DNA of 64,000 nucleotides. Origin: Paenibacillus nanensis (lineage in GTDB: Bacteria > Bacillota > Bacilli > Paenibacillales > Paenibacillaceae). The translations under genes and the position numbers were made by a program. The notes below the pieces were generated by a model, which was given only the letters and a program-made list of their open reading frames with translations, made no database searches and had not been told where the DNA came from. How positions within the stretch are numbered: the first letter of the stretch is position 1; the number at the start of each line of letters is the position of its first letter. Positions 35,721 to 45,743 of this stretch are shown here, piece after piece. The stretch spans positions 1 to 64,000 of the forward strand of contig NZ_QXQA01000003.1 in NCBI RefSeq assembly GCF_003583765.1, written 5' to 3'.

Positions 35721-36665
35721 ATGAAATACCGTCTTTTAGGCAAGACAGGATTGGAGGTTTCGACGCTTAGCTTCGGCGCCTCCTCGCTCGGTTCCGTATT
35801 TCGTGAAACGGATGACGCGGAAAGCATTCGCACCGTTCACGCAGCTCTCGATGCTGGCATGAATTACATAGACGTCTCGCCGTATTACGGCGCTACTAAG
35901 GCTGAAGCCGTACTCGGCAAAGCCATCGGACAAACCGCTCGGGACCGTTTTTATTTAAGCACGAAAACAGGCCGATATGGGATCGACGCCTTCGACTTTT
36001 CAAGGTCGAGAATAGAAGCGAGCTTGGAAGAAAGCTTGCGAAGGCTGCAAACGGACTATGTGGACATTCTTTTTCTGCACGACATTGAATTTGTTCCGCC
36101 GGAAACGATTTTGGAAGAAGCGATTCCAGCTCTGAACAGCCTGAAGCAGCAAGGGAAAATACGATTCACCGGCATTTGCGGCCTGCCGCTCGCATTATTC
36201 GAGCAGATGCTTCCAAAGGTTCAGGTAGACGCCATTATTTCCTATTGTCACTACTCGTTGAATGACACTTCCTTGCTCCGTCTGCTTCCGCTATTGGAGA
36301 AGCACGGCGTCGGTCTCGTCAACGCTTCCCCGTTGTCGATGGGCCTGTTAAGCACGCGCGGAACGCCCGAATGGCATCCGGCGAGCACGAAACTGAAGGA
36401 AGCCTGCCTTCGGGCAGCAAAGCATGCGGCAGAACGCGGTTCGGACATCGCGAAGCTGGCGGTTCAATTCTCGACGAGCCACTCCGGCATCCCGACAACG
36501 CTCGTCAGTACGGCCAACCCGGAAAATATCGTAAAAAACGCGGAATGGACGGATGAGCCGATGGACGAAGAGCTGTTGAAAGAGGTGCTGGACATTCTTA
36601 GGCCGGTGCATAACCGAACCTGGGTCAGCGGACTGCCTCAATATAACGCCAATATACTTGCCTAA
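35721..36665 (+). CDS. Aldo/keto reductase, likely L-fucose dehydrogenase
   Basis: This 314-residue protein has the AKR barrel. The opening is MKYRLLGKTGLEVSTLSFGASSLG. The catalytic Asp/Tyr are in MNYIDVSPYYGATKAEAVLG, Lys in FYLSTKTGRYG, and His in DILFLHDIEF. It resembles the D-threo-aldose/L-galactose dehydrogenase subgroup. In this cluster it would oxidise L-fucose to L-fuconolactone, feeding the lactonase encoded just before. It starts 44 bases after that gene with AAGGGAG upstream. The exact sugar is inferred from neighbours. Confidence 0.85.
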   Translation: MKYRLLGKTGLEVSTLSFGASSLGSVFRETDDAESIRTVHAALDAGMNYIDVSPYYGATKAEAVLGKAIGQTARDRFYLSTKTGRYGIDAFDFSRSRIEASLEESLRRLQTDYVDILFLHDIEFVPPETILEEAIPALNSLKQQGKIRFTGICGLPLALFEQMLPKVQVDAIISYCHYSLNDTSLLRLLPLLEKHGVGLVNASPLSMGLLSTRGTPEWHPASTKLKEACLRAAKHAAERGSDIAKLAVQFSTSHSGIPTTLVSTANPENIVKNAEWTDEPMDEELLKEVLDILRPVHNRTWVSGLPQYNANILA

Positions 36666-36683
36666 GGAAAAGAGGTGATCGAA

Positions 36684-37703
36684 TTGAAAGGCATTGTATG
36701 TGAAGCAATTGAACAATTCCGTATGACAGGGGATTTGCCGGAACCAGTGCTGACGGAGGGGCATGCGGTCGTAACCATTCGGCGAATCGGCATTTGCGGA
36801 ACGGATTATCACGCGTTTAAGGGCAATCAGCCGTTTTTCCAATATCCAAGAATTCTGGGGCATGAATTATCGGGCGTCATTGATCAAATCGGCGAAAATA
36901 GCGCAGGTCTGGCACCTGGCGATAAGGTCGCGATCATTCCCTACCTTCATTGCGGCGAATGTATCGCCTGCCGCCGCGGCCACACAAACTGCTGCGCCAA
37001 TATGCGAGTGATTGGCGTGCATATAGACGGCGGGATGAGGGAGCGGATTTCTGTCCCTCTTACGCATCTGCTGAAAGCCGATACGCTCTCGTTCGATGAA
37101 GCGGCCATGATCGAGCCGTTAGCGATCGGCGCGCATGCCGTACGTCGGGCCGATGTCGGGGCGTCCGATACGGTGCTAGTTATCGGATCGGGACCGATTG
37201 GTCTTGGCGTCATGGCGTTCGCGAAATACGCGGGAGCTCGGGTCATCGCGATGGATATTAACGAAGAAAGGCTAGCGTTTTGCAAAAAATGGGCGAAGGC
37301 GGATGAGACGGTCAACGCGGTTCAATGCGAAGGAAAGGAAAGGCTGTCCGAATTAACGAATGGAGAATTTCCAGTCGCCGTGTTCGACGCGACGGGCAAC
37401 GCGGCATCGATGACGAGATCGTTCGAATTGGCCGCCCATGGAGGCAAGCTGGTTTTTGTGGGCTTGGTGAAAGGGGATATTACGTTCTCGGACCCGGAGT
37501 TTCATAAGCGCGAGCTAACGCTCATGGGCAGCAGGAACGCGTGCATGTCCGACTTCCGTCATGTGATGGATGTTCTAGGCAGCCAAACATTGGATATCCA
37601 ATCATTCATAACGCACCGGTCCTCATTTGACCGTATGGCAGATTCGTTCGGGACGTGGCTGAAACCGGAGTCTAAGGTGATTAAAGCGATTGTGGAGCTG
37701 TAA
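36684..37703 (+). CDS. Zinc-dependent sugar/alcohol dehydrogenase (MDR family)
   Basis: This protein of about 339 residues is a medium-chain dehydrogenase. The catalytic zinc Cys is in [12 protein letters not shown], and the structural zinc lobe is [15 protein letters not shown]. The Rossmann motif [11 protein letters not shown] is followed by an acidic residue that suggests NAD. I chose TTG at 36684 because GAGGTGATC, a close match to the anti-Shine-Dalgarno, sits 3 bases ahead; GTG at 36675 is within that site. In the fucose pathway it may oxidise a fuconate-derived intermediate, which is an inference from context. Confidence 0.87.
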   Translation: MKGIVCEAIEQFRMTGDLPEPVLTEGHAVVTIRRIGICGTDYHAFKGNQPFFQYPRILGHELSGVIDQIGENSAGLAPGDKVAIIPYLHCGECIACRRGHTNCCANMRVIGVHIDGGMRERISVPLTHLLKADTLSFDEAAMIEPLAIGAHAVRRADVGASDTVLVIGSGPIGLGVMAFAKYAGARVIAMDINEERLAFCKKWAKADETVNAVQCEGKERLSELTNGEFPVAVFDATGNAASMTRSFELAAHGGKLVFVGLVKGDITFSDPEFHKRELTLMGSRNACMSDFRHVMDVLGSQTLDIQSFITHRSSFDRMADSFGTWLKPESKVIKAIVEL

Positions 37704-37720
37704 AAAAGGGAGGATACCAG

Positions 37721-40105
37721 ATGAAGCTTTCATACTCTCGCCCGGCGAAGGAATGGACGGAAGCGCTGCCCATTGGCAATGGACGGCTCGGTGCCATGAT
37801 ATTCGGCGGCATCGAGACAGAAACCATTCCATTAAACGAAGACACGCTGTGGTCCGGCGGTCCGAAGGACTGGAACAACCCGCGCGCCAAAGTAGTGCTA
37901 CCGGAGGTGCGCCGGCTTGTGGCGGAAGGCCGGTACGCGGAAGCCGATCGGCTATGCAAGGAGATGCTTGGGCCTTATACGCAGTCGTATTTGCCGTTTG
38001 GCGATATTTCCATTGTATTCGGCCACGGAGACCACGCGCACTCCTACCGCAGGGAGCTGGATTTGCGGCAGGGCATATCCCGCGCTGAATACATGGTGGG
38101 GAGCGTTCGGTACTCGAGGGAATATTTCGCCTCTTATCCCGGGCAGATCATCGCGATAAGGCTGCTGTCCAGCCATGAAGGCATGCTGAATTTTACCGCG
38201 CGTCTGGATGGCAGACTGCAAGCACGGTCGTCCCAAGAGAACGGCCAGTGGATCATTCGCGGCAAGGCGCCGGTTTATGTCGCGCCCAATTATTATCGCG
38301 TCGATCAGCCTATTCAATATGAAGAAGAGGAAAACGGCGAAGCGATGTCCTTCGAAGGAAGGCTTACGGCCATTGCCGACGACGGCGAAGTGCGGGTGGA
38401 TTCCGACGGGATCCATGTCCGCAAGTCAACGAGTGTCACCATATATTTTAGCGCCGCTACGAGCTTCAACGGGTTTGACCGTTCTCCGGGCAAGGAGGGG
38501 AAGGACCCGGGGGAAATCGTGAACGCCAGCTTGACCACAGCTATGGGGCGTACATACCAAGCGCTTCGGGACGAGCATATCCGCGACTACTGCAGCTTAT
38601 TCGACCGTGTGCAAATTCATCTCGGCGACCGGGTGAGCCCCGAAGAAATGCCGACGGACAAAAGAATTACCGAGTTTGGGGCTTCGGATCCAAGCTTGGT
38701 GGAGCTGCTGTTTCAGTACGGCCGCTATCTGATGATCGCCAGCTCCCGTCCCGGCACGCAGCCCGCTAACCTGCAGGGCATCTGGAACAAGGACACGAGG
38801 CCGCCTTGGAGCAGCAATTATACGCTGAATATTAATACCGAAATGAATTATTGGCCCGTCGAGACCTGCAACCTGCAGGAGTGCCATCAGCCGCTGCTTG
38901 ATTACATCGGCAGCTTGGCGGTAACAGGCAAGAAGACCGCGGAAATCAATTACGGCGCCCGCGGTTGGACGGCCCATCACAACTCGGATATTTGGGCTCA
39001 AAGCGCGCCGGTAGGCGAATATGGACATGGCGATCCGGCCTGGGCGTTCTGGCCGATGGCCGGCGCTTGGCTATGCCAGCATCTGTGGGAGCATTACGCT
39101 TTCGGCCGGGATGAGGACTACCTTCGCAATAAAGCTTATCCGGTCATGAAAGAAGCGGCGTTGTTCGGTCTGGACTGGCTGATTCCGGATGAGCACGGCA
39201 ACCTGATAACAAGCCCGTCCACTTCGCCGGAGCATAAATTCCGGGACGCTAGCGGCGCCTTGGCGGCTGTCGGCGCGGCTTCGACAATGGATCTGTCGAT
39301 CTTATGGGATTTATTTACGAACTGCATCGAAGCGGCCGAAGCGCTGCAAACCGATGAAGCATTCCGAGAAGAACTGAGAGCAGCCCGGGGCCGATTGCTC
39401 CCTCTGCGGATTGGCAAATACGGCCAGCTGCAAGAATGGTACAAAGACTTCGAGGATGAGGATCCGCATCATCGCCACGTATCCCATTTATTCGGCGTCT
39501 ATCCGGGCAGGCAGCTGGACCATGAACAGTCGCCAGAGCTGTACGCCGCGGCGCGCACGTCGCTGGAGCGCCGAGGGGACGGGGGCACGGGCTGGAGCCT
39601 CGGCTGGAAAATCAGCCTATGGGCGCGTTTCCAGGACGGGAATCGAGCATTGCGCCTGATCTCCAATTTGTTGCAGCTTGTGAAGGCCGATACGGGGGAG
39701 AAGGGCGGCGTTTATGCGAATCTATTCGATGCGCACCCGCCATTCCAAATCGACGGCAACTTTGCGGCGACAGCCGGCATCGCGGAGCTTCTGCTTCAGT
39801 CTCATCAGGGATTTCTTCACTTGCTGCCCGCGCTTCCCGAAGCGTGGTCGTTTGGTTCAATAAGCGGACTGCGGGCGCGCGGCGGATTCGAAGTGCGTAT
39901 GAAGTGGCAGGATGGCAAGCTGAGCGAAGCGGAAATCCATTCTTTGAACGGCGAACCGTGCGCGGTCTATACGCGGTCGGCTGTTAAGGTGACGGATGCG
40001 AGCGGAAGTGCGGTCGCTTTTGAAGAGGGGGCTACCTCGGGCTGCATATCGTTTAAGACGGCCAAGGGGGCTAAATACAGGCTTGTTTGCTCCGCAAACT
40101 TGTAG
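37721..40105 (+). CDS. Glycoside hydrolase family 95 alpha-L-fucosidase
   Basis: This 794-residue protein matches GH95 in length and layout. The N-terminal beta domain opens [30 protein letters not shown] and includes [17 protein letters not shown]. The (alpha/alpha)6 barrel has the conserved Asn-rich motif [15 protein letters not shown], a Glu in [10 protein letters not shown] and the Asp motif [21 protein letters not shown]. There is no signal peptide, so it works on imported fucosides. It is the last gene of the operon and supplies free L-fucose to the dehydrogenase. Some GH95 members prefer L-galactose. Confidence 0.94.
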   Translation: MKLSYSRPAKEWTEALPIGNGRLGAMIFGGIETETIPLNEDTLWSGGPKDWNNPRAKVVLPEVRRLVAEGRYAEADRLCKEMLGPYTQSYLPFGDISIVFGHGDHAHSYRRELDLRQGISRAEYMVGSVRYSREYFASYPGQIIAIRLLSSHEGMLNFTARLDGRLQARSSQENGQWIIRGKAPVYVAPNYYRVDQPIQYEEEENGEAMSFEGRLTAIADDGEVRVDSDGIHVRKSTSVTIYFSAATSFNGFDRSPGKEGKDPGEIVNASLTTAMGRTYQALRDEHIRDYCSLFDRVQIHLGDRVSPEEMPTDKRITEFGASDPSLVELLFQYGRYLMIASSRPGTQPANLQGIWNKDTRPPWSSNYTLNINTEMNYWPVETCNLQECHQPLLDYIGSLAVTGKKTAEINYGARGWTAHHNSDIWAQSAPVGEYGHGDPAWAFWPMAGAWLCQHLWEHYAFGRDEDYLRNKAYPVMKEAALFGLDWLIPDEHGNLITSPSTSPEHKFRDASGALAAVGAASTMDLSILWDLFTNCIEAAEALQTDEAFREELRAARGRLLPLRIGKYGQLQEWYKDFEDEDPHHRHVSHLFGVYPGRQLDHEQSPELYAAARTSLERRGDGGTGWSLGWKISLWARFQDGNRALRLISNLLQLVKADTGEKGGVYANLFDAHPPFQIDGNFAATAGIAELLLQSHQGFLHLLPALPEAWSFGSISGLRARGGFEVRMKWQDGKLSEAEIHSLNGEPCAVYTRSAVKVTDASGSAVAFEEGATSGCISFKTAKGAKYRLVCSANL

Positions 40106-40187
40106 CGACTCGTCTCAAGAGGCTTCATTAATCTTGAGAAGTGCGAAGTTATGAGATTGAAGGGTGACCCATTCACACGCGTCAGCG

Positions 40188-41072
40188 TTAATGTCTCGTC
40201 CATCTCTTCCGGTATTGATGCGGCGTAATTCCCATATGCGATTTGAACAATTTGCAAAAATATGAGCTATTCATAAGCCCGATCTCTTCCGCGATAAGAG
40301 ATACGGGCTTATTTGTCGTGGTCAGCAGCAGCACGGATTGATGAACTCTGCGCGTCGCGATGTATTCGGAAATGTTGATTCCCGTTGCCTCTTTGAACAA
40401 GCGGGACAGGTAGAAGGGTGACAGATGAAGCGACCGCGCCATTTCGTCCAAGGAATACGGCTCCGAATAGTGAGCCTCAATCCAGTTCAGGATATGCTCC
40501 ACTTGATCGTTTCTGCGGCGGGTCCGGTAGACTGCGGGATGCTCATTCAGGCTGCTCCACTCTTGCTTAAGACAGCGGTATAAGGGGACTAAGAAAAGAG
40601 AAATTTCTTCATGCTTATCCGTGTCTCTAAGCGCCGGCAAGCGGTCGTGCATGCTTTTGAACAGGTTGTCCAGCAGGCGGGCATCCCTGATCTCGTATAG
40701 ACATGGGGAGGGCAGCTGTCCTAAATAAATAAAACGGTAAAAAGCGTGAAGCCCCGGCCAATTCTCGAAATACGCTTCAAACATGGTCGGTTCAAAAATC
40801 GCCAAGGAGCGTTCGAAGCTTTGGCCGTCGGAGTAATCTAGCGTTAAATGATGGAGCTGATTCGGCTGGAAAATGCAAAGCATCCCCGGCTTAATCTCAT
40901 AGCTGTTATTGTTCACGATCATCGTTCCGCTTCCCTGATGGATGTACAAGATCTCTACGCCAAGGTGGGAATGGAACGTCTCTTTATGCTCGTTATTTAC
41001 GCTAAGGCGTCTATAAGCGAAATATAGGGGCACCTCGCTGAAATTGCTCGTCGAGACCGGCAAGAGACTCAC
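40188..41072 (-). CDS. AraC family transcriptional regulator
   Basis: This 294-residue protein has an N-terminal cupin sensor (ETFHSHLGVEILYIHQGSGTMIVNNNSYEIKPGMLCIFQPNQLHHL). The tandem helix-turn-helix is DEMARSLHLSPFYLSRLFKEATGINISEYIATRRVHQS and IAEEIGLMNSSYFCKLFKSHMGITPHQYRK. It converges with the fucosidase gene and is divergent from two Gfo/Idh/MocA genes, which are its likely targets. GTG at 41070-41072 is the longest start; a TTG nine bases on has better ribosome-site spacing. Confidence 0.9.
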   Translation of the reverse strand: MSLLPVSTSNFSEVPLYFAYRRLSVNNEHKETFHSHLGVEILYIHQGSGTMIVNNNSYEIKPGMLCIFQPNQLHHLTLDYSDGQSFERSLAIFEPTMFEAYFENWPGLHAFYRFIYLGQLPSPCLYEIRDARLLDNLFKSMHDRLPALRDTDKHEEISLFLVPLYRCLKQEWSSLNEHPAVYRTRRRNDQVEHILNWIEAHYSEPYSLDEMARSLHLSPFYLSRLFKEATGINISEYIATRRVHQSVLLLTTTNKPVSLIAEEIGLMNSSYFCKLFKSHMGITPHQYRKRWTRH

Positions 41073-41265
41073 CTTCCCATTGTCACAAGGATGTATGCGA
41101 TTTCAAAGCTACCCCCAATATAGCAAGGCATAGGGGCTAATTCAAGTCTATCCGCGAGCAAAAACCGCAATCTAGCGTTATTTTTCCCTCTATGCTGTAT
41201 CACAATTGGGAAGCCGGCTCGGTTAAGATACTACGTATGGACATCAATTCCTAGGAGGAAGAGCC

Positions 41266-42423
41266 ATGTTAAAAGTAGCCATTATCGGAACCGGAGCGAT
41301 ATCAGCCGCCCATATCGGAGGGTATCTGCGGTTCAAAGATCGTTGTCAAATCGTCGCTCTGTGCGATCTGTATCCCGAGAAAGCGGAAGCGAAGCGGGAG
41401 CAGTTCGGTTTGAATGCCAAAGTCGTGAAGGATTACAAAGAACTGCTCGAAGACGGCATCGACCTTGTATCGATTTGTATGCCCCCGTTCGTACATGCGG
41501 AAGTCACGATCGATTTCCTGAATGCGGGCAGTCATGTCATGGTGGAAAAGCCGATGGCAGCGTCCCTTGAGGAATGCGACGCGATGATTGAAGCGGCGGA
41601 CCGCAACGGAAAAATGTTATCGGTCATCGCCCAGAACCGGTTCAGAAACCCAATTATGAAGCTGAAGAGCGTTCTGGACAGCGGACTGGCGGGGAATATT
41701 CTGCATGCCCAGGTTGACTCCTTCTGGTGGCGGGGACATTGCTATTATGACTTATGGTGGCGCGGCACTTGGGAGAAGGAGGGAGGCGGGCCGACGCTGA
41801 ACCATGCGGTGCATCATATGGACGCCTTGCTGTGGATGCTGGGACGACCTAGCGAGATTCAAGCCTTCATGAGCAATGTCGCCCACGATAACGCGGAGGT
41901 GGAGGATCTGTCGATCGCGATGCTTCGGTATCCGAACGGATCGTTGGGACAGATTACGAGCTCCGTCGTCCATCACGGCGAAGAACAGCAGCTTATTTTC
42001 CAAGGGCAACACGCGCGGATCTCGGCGCCTTGGAAGGTTACGGCGTCGGTATCGAGGCCGAACGGATTTCCCGAGCGGAATGCGGAGCTTGAGAAGCAGA
42101 TCGAAGATTTGTATGACAAGCTGCCGGATTTGCCTTATGAAGGGCATACCGCGCAAATAGACAACGTACTCGGCGCTATTGAGACCGGAACGCCGCCGCT
42201 AATAGACGGAGTAAGCGGCCGCAGCACGCTTGAGCTCATTATGAGCATTTATAAATCCGCAAGCACGGGCTCGAAGGTGCAGCTCCCCCTGCAGCCGGAT
42301 GATCCTTTCTATACGCAGGAGGGCGTCAAGCGTAACGTGCCTTATTTCTATCAGAAGAGCGCCAGTGTCGAGAACTTCTCGGATCAGAACATTACGACGG
42401 GCAGCTTTGCCGAAAAAAAATAA
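41266..42423 (+). CDS. Gfo/Idh/MocA family oxidoreductase
   Basis: This 385-residue protein has an N-terminal NAD(P) Rossmann fold (VAIIGTGAISAAHIGGYLRF, then VSICMPPFVHAEVTIDFLNAGSHVMVEKPMA, where Lys follows the EKP motif). The C-terminal substrate domain carries GGPTLNHAVHHMDALLWMLG, whose His is the usual catalytic residue. AGGAGGAAG precedes ATG. It heads a two-gene unit divergent from an AraC gene. Family members oxidise or isomerise sugars and inositols; no substrate marker is present. Confidence 0.9.
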   Translation: MLKVAIIGTGAISAAHIGGYLRFKDRCQIVALCDLYPEKAEAKREQFGLNAKVVKDYKELLEDGIDLVSICMPPFVHAEVTIDFLNAGSHVMVEKPMAASLEECDAMIEAADRNGKMLSVIAQNRFRNPIMKLKSVLDSGLAGNILHAQVDSFWWRGHCYYDLWWRGTWEKEGGGPTLNHAVHHMDALLWMLGRPSEIQAFMSNVAHDNAEVEDLSIAMLRYPNGSLGQITSSVVHHGEEQQLIFQGQHARISAPWKVTASVSRPNGFPERNAELEKQIEDLYDKLPDLPYEGHTAQIDNVLGAIETGTPPLIDGVSGRSTLELIMSIYKSASTGSKVQLPLQPDDPFYTQEGVKRNVPYFYQKSASVENFSDQNITTGSFAEKK

Positions 42424-42440
42424 GAAGGGGGTCATGAGAG

Positions 42441-43526
42441 ATGCAGAAGCACGACGGCATGAATTACGCGCCGAAGGGAAAGCCGAATCCGGTCGTAGGG
42501 CCTGGACAATTTGTGATTGCCGCCATTGGGCTGGACCATGGCCATATTTACGGCATGGTTAACGGTTTGATCGAAGCGGGGGCAACGTTAAAGTCGGTGT
42601 TCGACCCTGATGCCGCCAAGGCTGAGAAATTCGCGAGCGTCTACCCTGGGGTGAAAATTGCGGCTTCGGAGGAGGAGATTCTTACGGATCCGGAGGTTTC
42701 CCTCGTAGCAGGCGCGGCTGTAACGTCGGAACGCTGCGCGCTCGGTCTTCGGGTGATGGACGCCGGCAAGGATTATTTTACGGATAAAGCTCCCTTTACA
42801 ACGCTAGAGCAATTGGAATCGGCCCGCGTGAAGGTACGCGAGACCGGCCGGAAATACGCGGTTTACTATAGCGAACGAGTCCATGTCGAAAGCGCCGTCT
42901 ATGCTGGCCAGCTTATCGAACAAGGCGCAATCGGAAAGGTTATTCAAGTGACGGGCTTCGGGCCGCATCGGCTTAACGCCAAATCCCGGCCCAAATGGTT
43001 TTTCGAGAGGGAGAAATACGGCGGCATCCTGTGCGACATCGGCAGCCACCAGGTCGAGCAGTTCTTGTTCTATGCCGGCTGTAAGAAGGCGGAGGTGCTT
43101 CACAGTAAAATCGCCAACTACGACAACCCGGACTATCCGGAGCTTGAAGATTTCGGGGACGCGACCCTTCTTGGGGACAACGGCGCCACGCAGTATTTCA
43201 GGGTCGATTGGTTTACGCCGGACGGTCTCAGAACGTGGGGAGACGGCCGTACCCTTATATTGGGAACCAAAGGTTATATCGAAGTGAGAAAATACATCGA
43301 TGTCGGCAGGGAGCAGTCCAGTAATCATGTCTACTTGGTTAACCATGACGGCGAATTTCACTTTCATGTCAGCGGGCAGGTCGGATATCCGTTCTTCGGA
43401 GAATTGATTCTGGACTGCCTGAACCGGACCGAAAACGCAATGACGCAGGAGCATGCGTTCATGGCGGCCGAGCTGTGCTTGAAGGCCCAGCAGCAGGCGG
43501 TTCGGATTACTCCGCAGCTTATCTAA
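42441..43526 (+). CDS. Gfo/Idh/MocA family oxidoreductase (second)
   Basis: This 361-residue protein is a second, distinct member of the family. The Rossmann start is less standard (FVIAAIGLDHGHIYGMVNGLIEAG), and the usual EKP is replaced by TDKAPFTTLEQLE, retaining the Lys. The C-terminal domain includes YGGILCDIGSHQVEQFLFYAG with a catalytic-type His. It starts 17 bases after the first, so the pair probably acts on successive or linked sugar oxidations. A strong terminator follows. Confidence 0.88.
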   Translation: MQKHDGMNYAPKGKPNPVVGPGQFVIAAIGLDHGHIYGMVNGLIEAGATLKSVFDPDAAKAEKFASVYPGVKIAASEEEILTDPEVSLVAGAAVTSERCALGLRVMDAGKDYFTDKAPFTTLEQLESARVKVRETGRKYAVYYSERVHVESAVYAGQLIEQGAIGKVIQVTGFGPHRLNAKSRPKWFFEREKYGGILCDIGSHQVEQFLFYAGCKKAEVLHSKIANYDNPDYPELEDFGDATLLGDNGATQYFRVDWFTPDGLRTWGDGRTLILGTKGYIEVRKYIDVGREQSSNHVYLVNHDGEFHFHVSGQVGYPFFGELILDCLNRTENAMTQEHAFMAAELCLKAQQQAVRITPQLI

Positions 43527-43542
43527 TAAAGGCAGTGATTGC

Positions 43543-43583
43543 AGCTCGGTTTGCTTGAATGAGTCAAGCAGCCGAGCTTTTTT
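43543..43583 (+). terminator. Rho-independent terminator
   Basis: AGCTCGG and CCGAGCT, with TGCTTGA/TCAAGCA inside, form a long stem followed by TTTTTT. It ends the oxidoreductase pair. Confidence 0.92.
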
Positions 43584-43701
43584 ATGTTGTCGACTGTAGT
43601 CTGAATTATCAGAAAATTAACACAATTACACATTTGCATTAATCATTTCTTTACAATCTCATGATAATCTTTCCTTACAACAAAAAAAGGAGTGGATGCT
43701 A

Positions 43702-43884
43702 ATGATACCGACACTGCTGCTAATATTCACATTGATCATGATCGTATGGGCTGCCGTTTCTTCGATGAATGCACCGAAGTCAGGCCGCAAAAACGGAGGC
43801 GGGGATAGTTATTCGGGCGGCTATTCAGATTCCGGAAGCTCTGATGGCGGCTGCGACGGCGGTGGGGGAGGCGGCGGGGATTAA
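43702..43884 (+). CDS. Small membrane protein with Gly-rich tail
   Basis: This protein of about 60 residues has one N-terminal membrane helix (IPTLLLIFTLIMIVWAAV). The tail is almost entirely Gly, Ser and Asp with one Cys and ends in seven Gly and Asp. Gly-rich acidic ends of this kind also close some larger surface membrane proteins. GGAG stands 9 bases before ATG 43702, a better fit than the ATG at 43696. Its end overlaps the convergent EcsC-like gene by 4 bases. Function unknown. Confidence 0.65.
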   Translation: MIPTLLLIFTLIMIVWAAVSSMNAPKSGRKNGGGDSYSGGYSDSGSSDGGCDGGGGGGGD

Positions 43885-44624
43885 CCCTGGTCTCCTCCTC
43901 CCTCATCCAATCTTCGCAGTCGGTACGCATTCATTGCGGACTCGCCAAGCTCCTCAAGGATGGTGTAATTCGCCCATGCGCCTGCCACCGCGCCGATCCC
44001 CGGAACCATTTGCAGCATTTTCCGAAAGTCGATAGAGTCGCGATACTCCTTCTGGAAAGTCTCCCAATCCATGTTTTTATAATATTCGGTGTCCGAGAAC
44101 CACTGCGCCTTCTCTCTATCCCAACGTTTAATCGAGTTTAACAAATGGAAACGCTGCTCCTGCCCGGAGAACGCCAGTTGAAACACCTTTAGAATAAAAA
44201 CCCGCTCGGAAAAATGCTTCGTGTCGTACCCGTAGATATGGGCTAATTCAAACAAAAATTTCATTTTAATTGCAATAAGCGCCGGGAAGTCCACGACGTT
44301 AAGCAGAATGCCGCCCGCCCCGGTGCCTGCGCCTTCGGCAGCCGCGATTTTTTGGTATAACGACAATAATCGTTTCGCTTCTTCGTCGGCGAGCTCCAGG
44401 GAAAACCGCTGCACCGCTCTCGATGGGGTATATTCCGCTCCAAACAGCGCCGTGCGCACGATTGATCTTATCGTTGCCGTCATGAAATCATGAACCTTGG
44501 GGGGAATCATGTCATTAATTCGCTTGCCGATCGTTTTCGATGTTCGCTCCAGCCACCCGGGCGGTTTAAATAACTGATGCTCCCAAGCCGAAATTTCAAA
44601 TCGGACTTTTTGGTTATAATCCAT
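43881..44624 (-). CDS. EcsC family protein
   Basis: This 247-residue protein has the EcsC layout: an amphipathic start (WEHQLFKPPGWLERTSKTIGKRINDMIPPKVHDFM), a small hydrophobic middle (GAGGILLNVVDFPALIAIKMKFLFELAHIYGYD) and a C-terminal helical region (MVPGIGAVAGAWANYTILEELGESAMNAYRLR). EcsC is encoded with an ABC transporter in Bacillus; here no transporter adjoins it. GAGGAG precedes ATG. It stands alone and overlaps the convergent Gly-rich gene by 4 bases. Confidence 0.87.
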   Translation of the reverse strand: MDYNQKVRFEISAWEHQLFKPPGWLERTSKTIGKRINDMIPPKVHDFMTATIRSIVRTALFGAEYTPSRAVQRFSLELADEEAKRLLSLYQKIAAAEGAGTGAGGILLNVVDFPALIAIKMKFLFELAHIYGYDTKHFSERVFILKVFQLAFSGQEQRFHLLNSIKRWDREKAQWFSDTEYYKNMDWETFQKEYRDSIDFRKMLQMVPGIGAVAGAWANYTILEELGESAMNAYRLRRLDEGGGDQG

Positions 44625-44770
44625 TGCCCGCGCTCCTCTAAAAGATTTGGATCTATTGTACCGGAGAACGCCGCAACCCGAAATAGACCGCAGCAGGGAG
44701 CGGGGCCCGACGAAAGTCGAGGATTTTCATAGAGCGTTCGTCAGATGACGTTTATACCGCTGCGCATCCG

Positions 44771-45622
44771 CTAATCGGGTTTTCGATCCGAAACAACCCC
44801 CGCGCCGTACAGCCTCCGATACGTCTCGGGCGTCATGCCTTCCATCCGGCGAAATGTGGCCACGAAATGGCTTGCGTCGCGGAACCCGACCGCTTCCCCG
44901 ATACGGCGAACGGACCAATCCGGCCGGGAAGGAAGCCATTCTTTCGCCTTGCGGAGCCGCAGCTGGATCAAATAGGCGTAGGCCGTCTGGCCGAACAGCT
45001 CGCGAAACCTTTCGTTCAGCTGCCGTTCGCCTATGCCAAGCCGCGATGCCATATCCGAGAGGCCGATTTCCGGGTTGGCGAATTCTTTCTCCAGCCAGTC
45101 CAGCAGGGCTTGAATCCGCTCCAGCCTCTTTGACATAGACGGCCGATTGTCCATGCGGGCATCGGTTCGAAGAAGCGTCAGAAAGCGGTACAAATCAGCG
45201 GAGTACCGCCATCCTGACGGATCCACGCCCGATTCGGCGAATGCGAGCAAGCTTGCCAGCTGATCGGTTATCTGATTTTGGCCGGGTTCCCATTGAAAAT
45301 GTTCAGCTATGCCAAAGCCGAGCGATTGCACGAGCCCGGCCGCCGCGCTTCCATGAAACGTAATGAAGCCGGTCAGCCATCGGCCGCCCCTTGCTTCGTA
45401 CCGATGAGGCGTGCCCGGCGCGAGAAGGATGCCCGACCGCTCCGCCATTCTCCAGGTGCGGCCGGCCGCCGACAGCTCGCCTTCACCTTCCAGCGTCTGA
45501 AGCCAGTGATAGTAGGGATACCCGCTTGGCCGATCAATTTTCTCTTGGTCATGTTTAATTCCAATCGTTTCTAGCTGCAGAGGCAAGAGCTCGGCAGGGG
45601 AAGCCGGAACGACGAGGCGCAT
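44771..45622 (-). CDS. AraC family regulator (pectin/galactoside locus)
   Basis: This protein of about 283 residues has a cupin-type sensor (GYPYYHWLQTLEGEGELSAAGRTWRMAERSGILLAPGTPHRYEARGG). The C-terminal AraC helices are LSDMASRLGIGERQLNERFRELFGQTAYAYLIQLRLRKAKEWL and GEAVGFRDASHFVATFRRMEGMTPETYRR. I chose ATG at 45622, preceded by GGAGG, over a longer frame that starts at 45682. It is divergent from the GH42/GH105 operon and probably activates it. Confidence 0.9.
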   Translation of the reverse strand: MRLVVPASPAELLPLQLETIGIKHDQEKIDRPSGYPYYHWLQTLEGEGELSAAGRTWRMAERSGILLAPGTPHRYEARGGRWLTGFITFHGSAAAGLVQSLGFGIAEHFQWEPGQNQITDQLASLLAFAESGVDPSGWRYSADLYRFLTLLRTDARMDNRPSMSKRLERIQALLDWLEKEFANPEIGLSDMASRLGIGERQLNERFRELFGQTAYAYLIQLRLRKAKEWLPSRPDWSVRRIGEAVGFRDASHFVATFRRMEGMTPETYRRLYGAGVVSDRKPD

Positions 45623-45743
45623 GCTGAAAAACCTCCAAATTCTTATACGCGTATTCCCTTTTTTTATATTGGATATAGACATTATAAGCCATAAGATAAA
45701 GATAGAAAATGCAGTTTTATCATATATGACGAGGTGCGAGCTT

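Noticed and set aside
40113..40139. Terminator between GH95 and the convergent AraC gene
   Set aside because: TCTCAAGA and TCTTGAGA form a stem, but no T run follows on either side.
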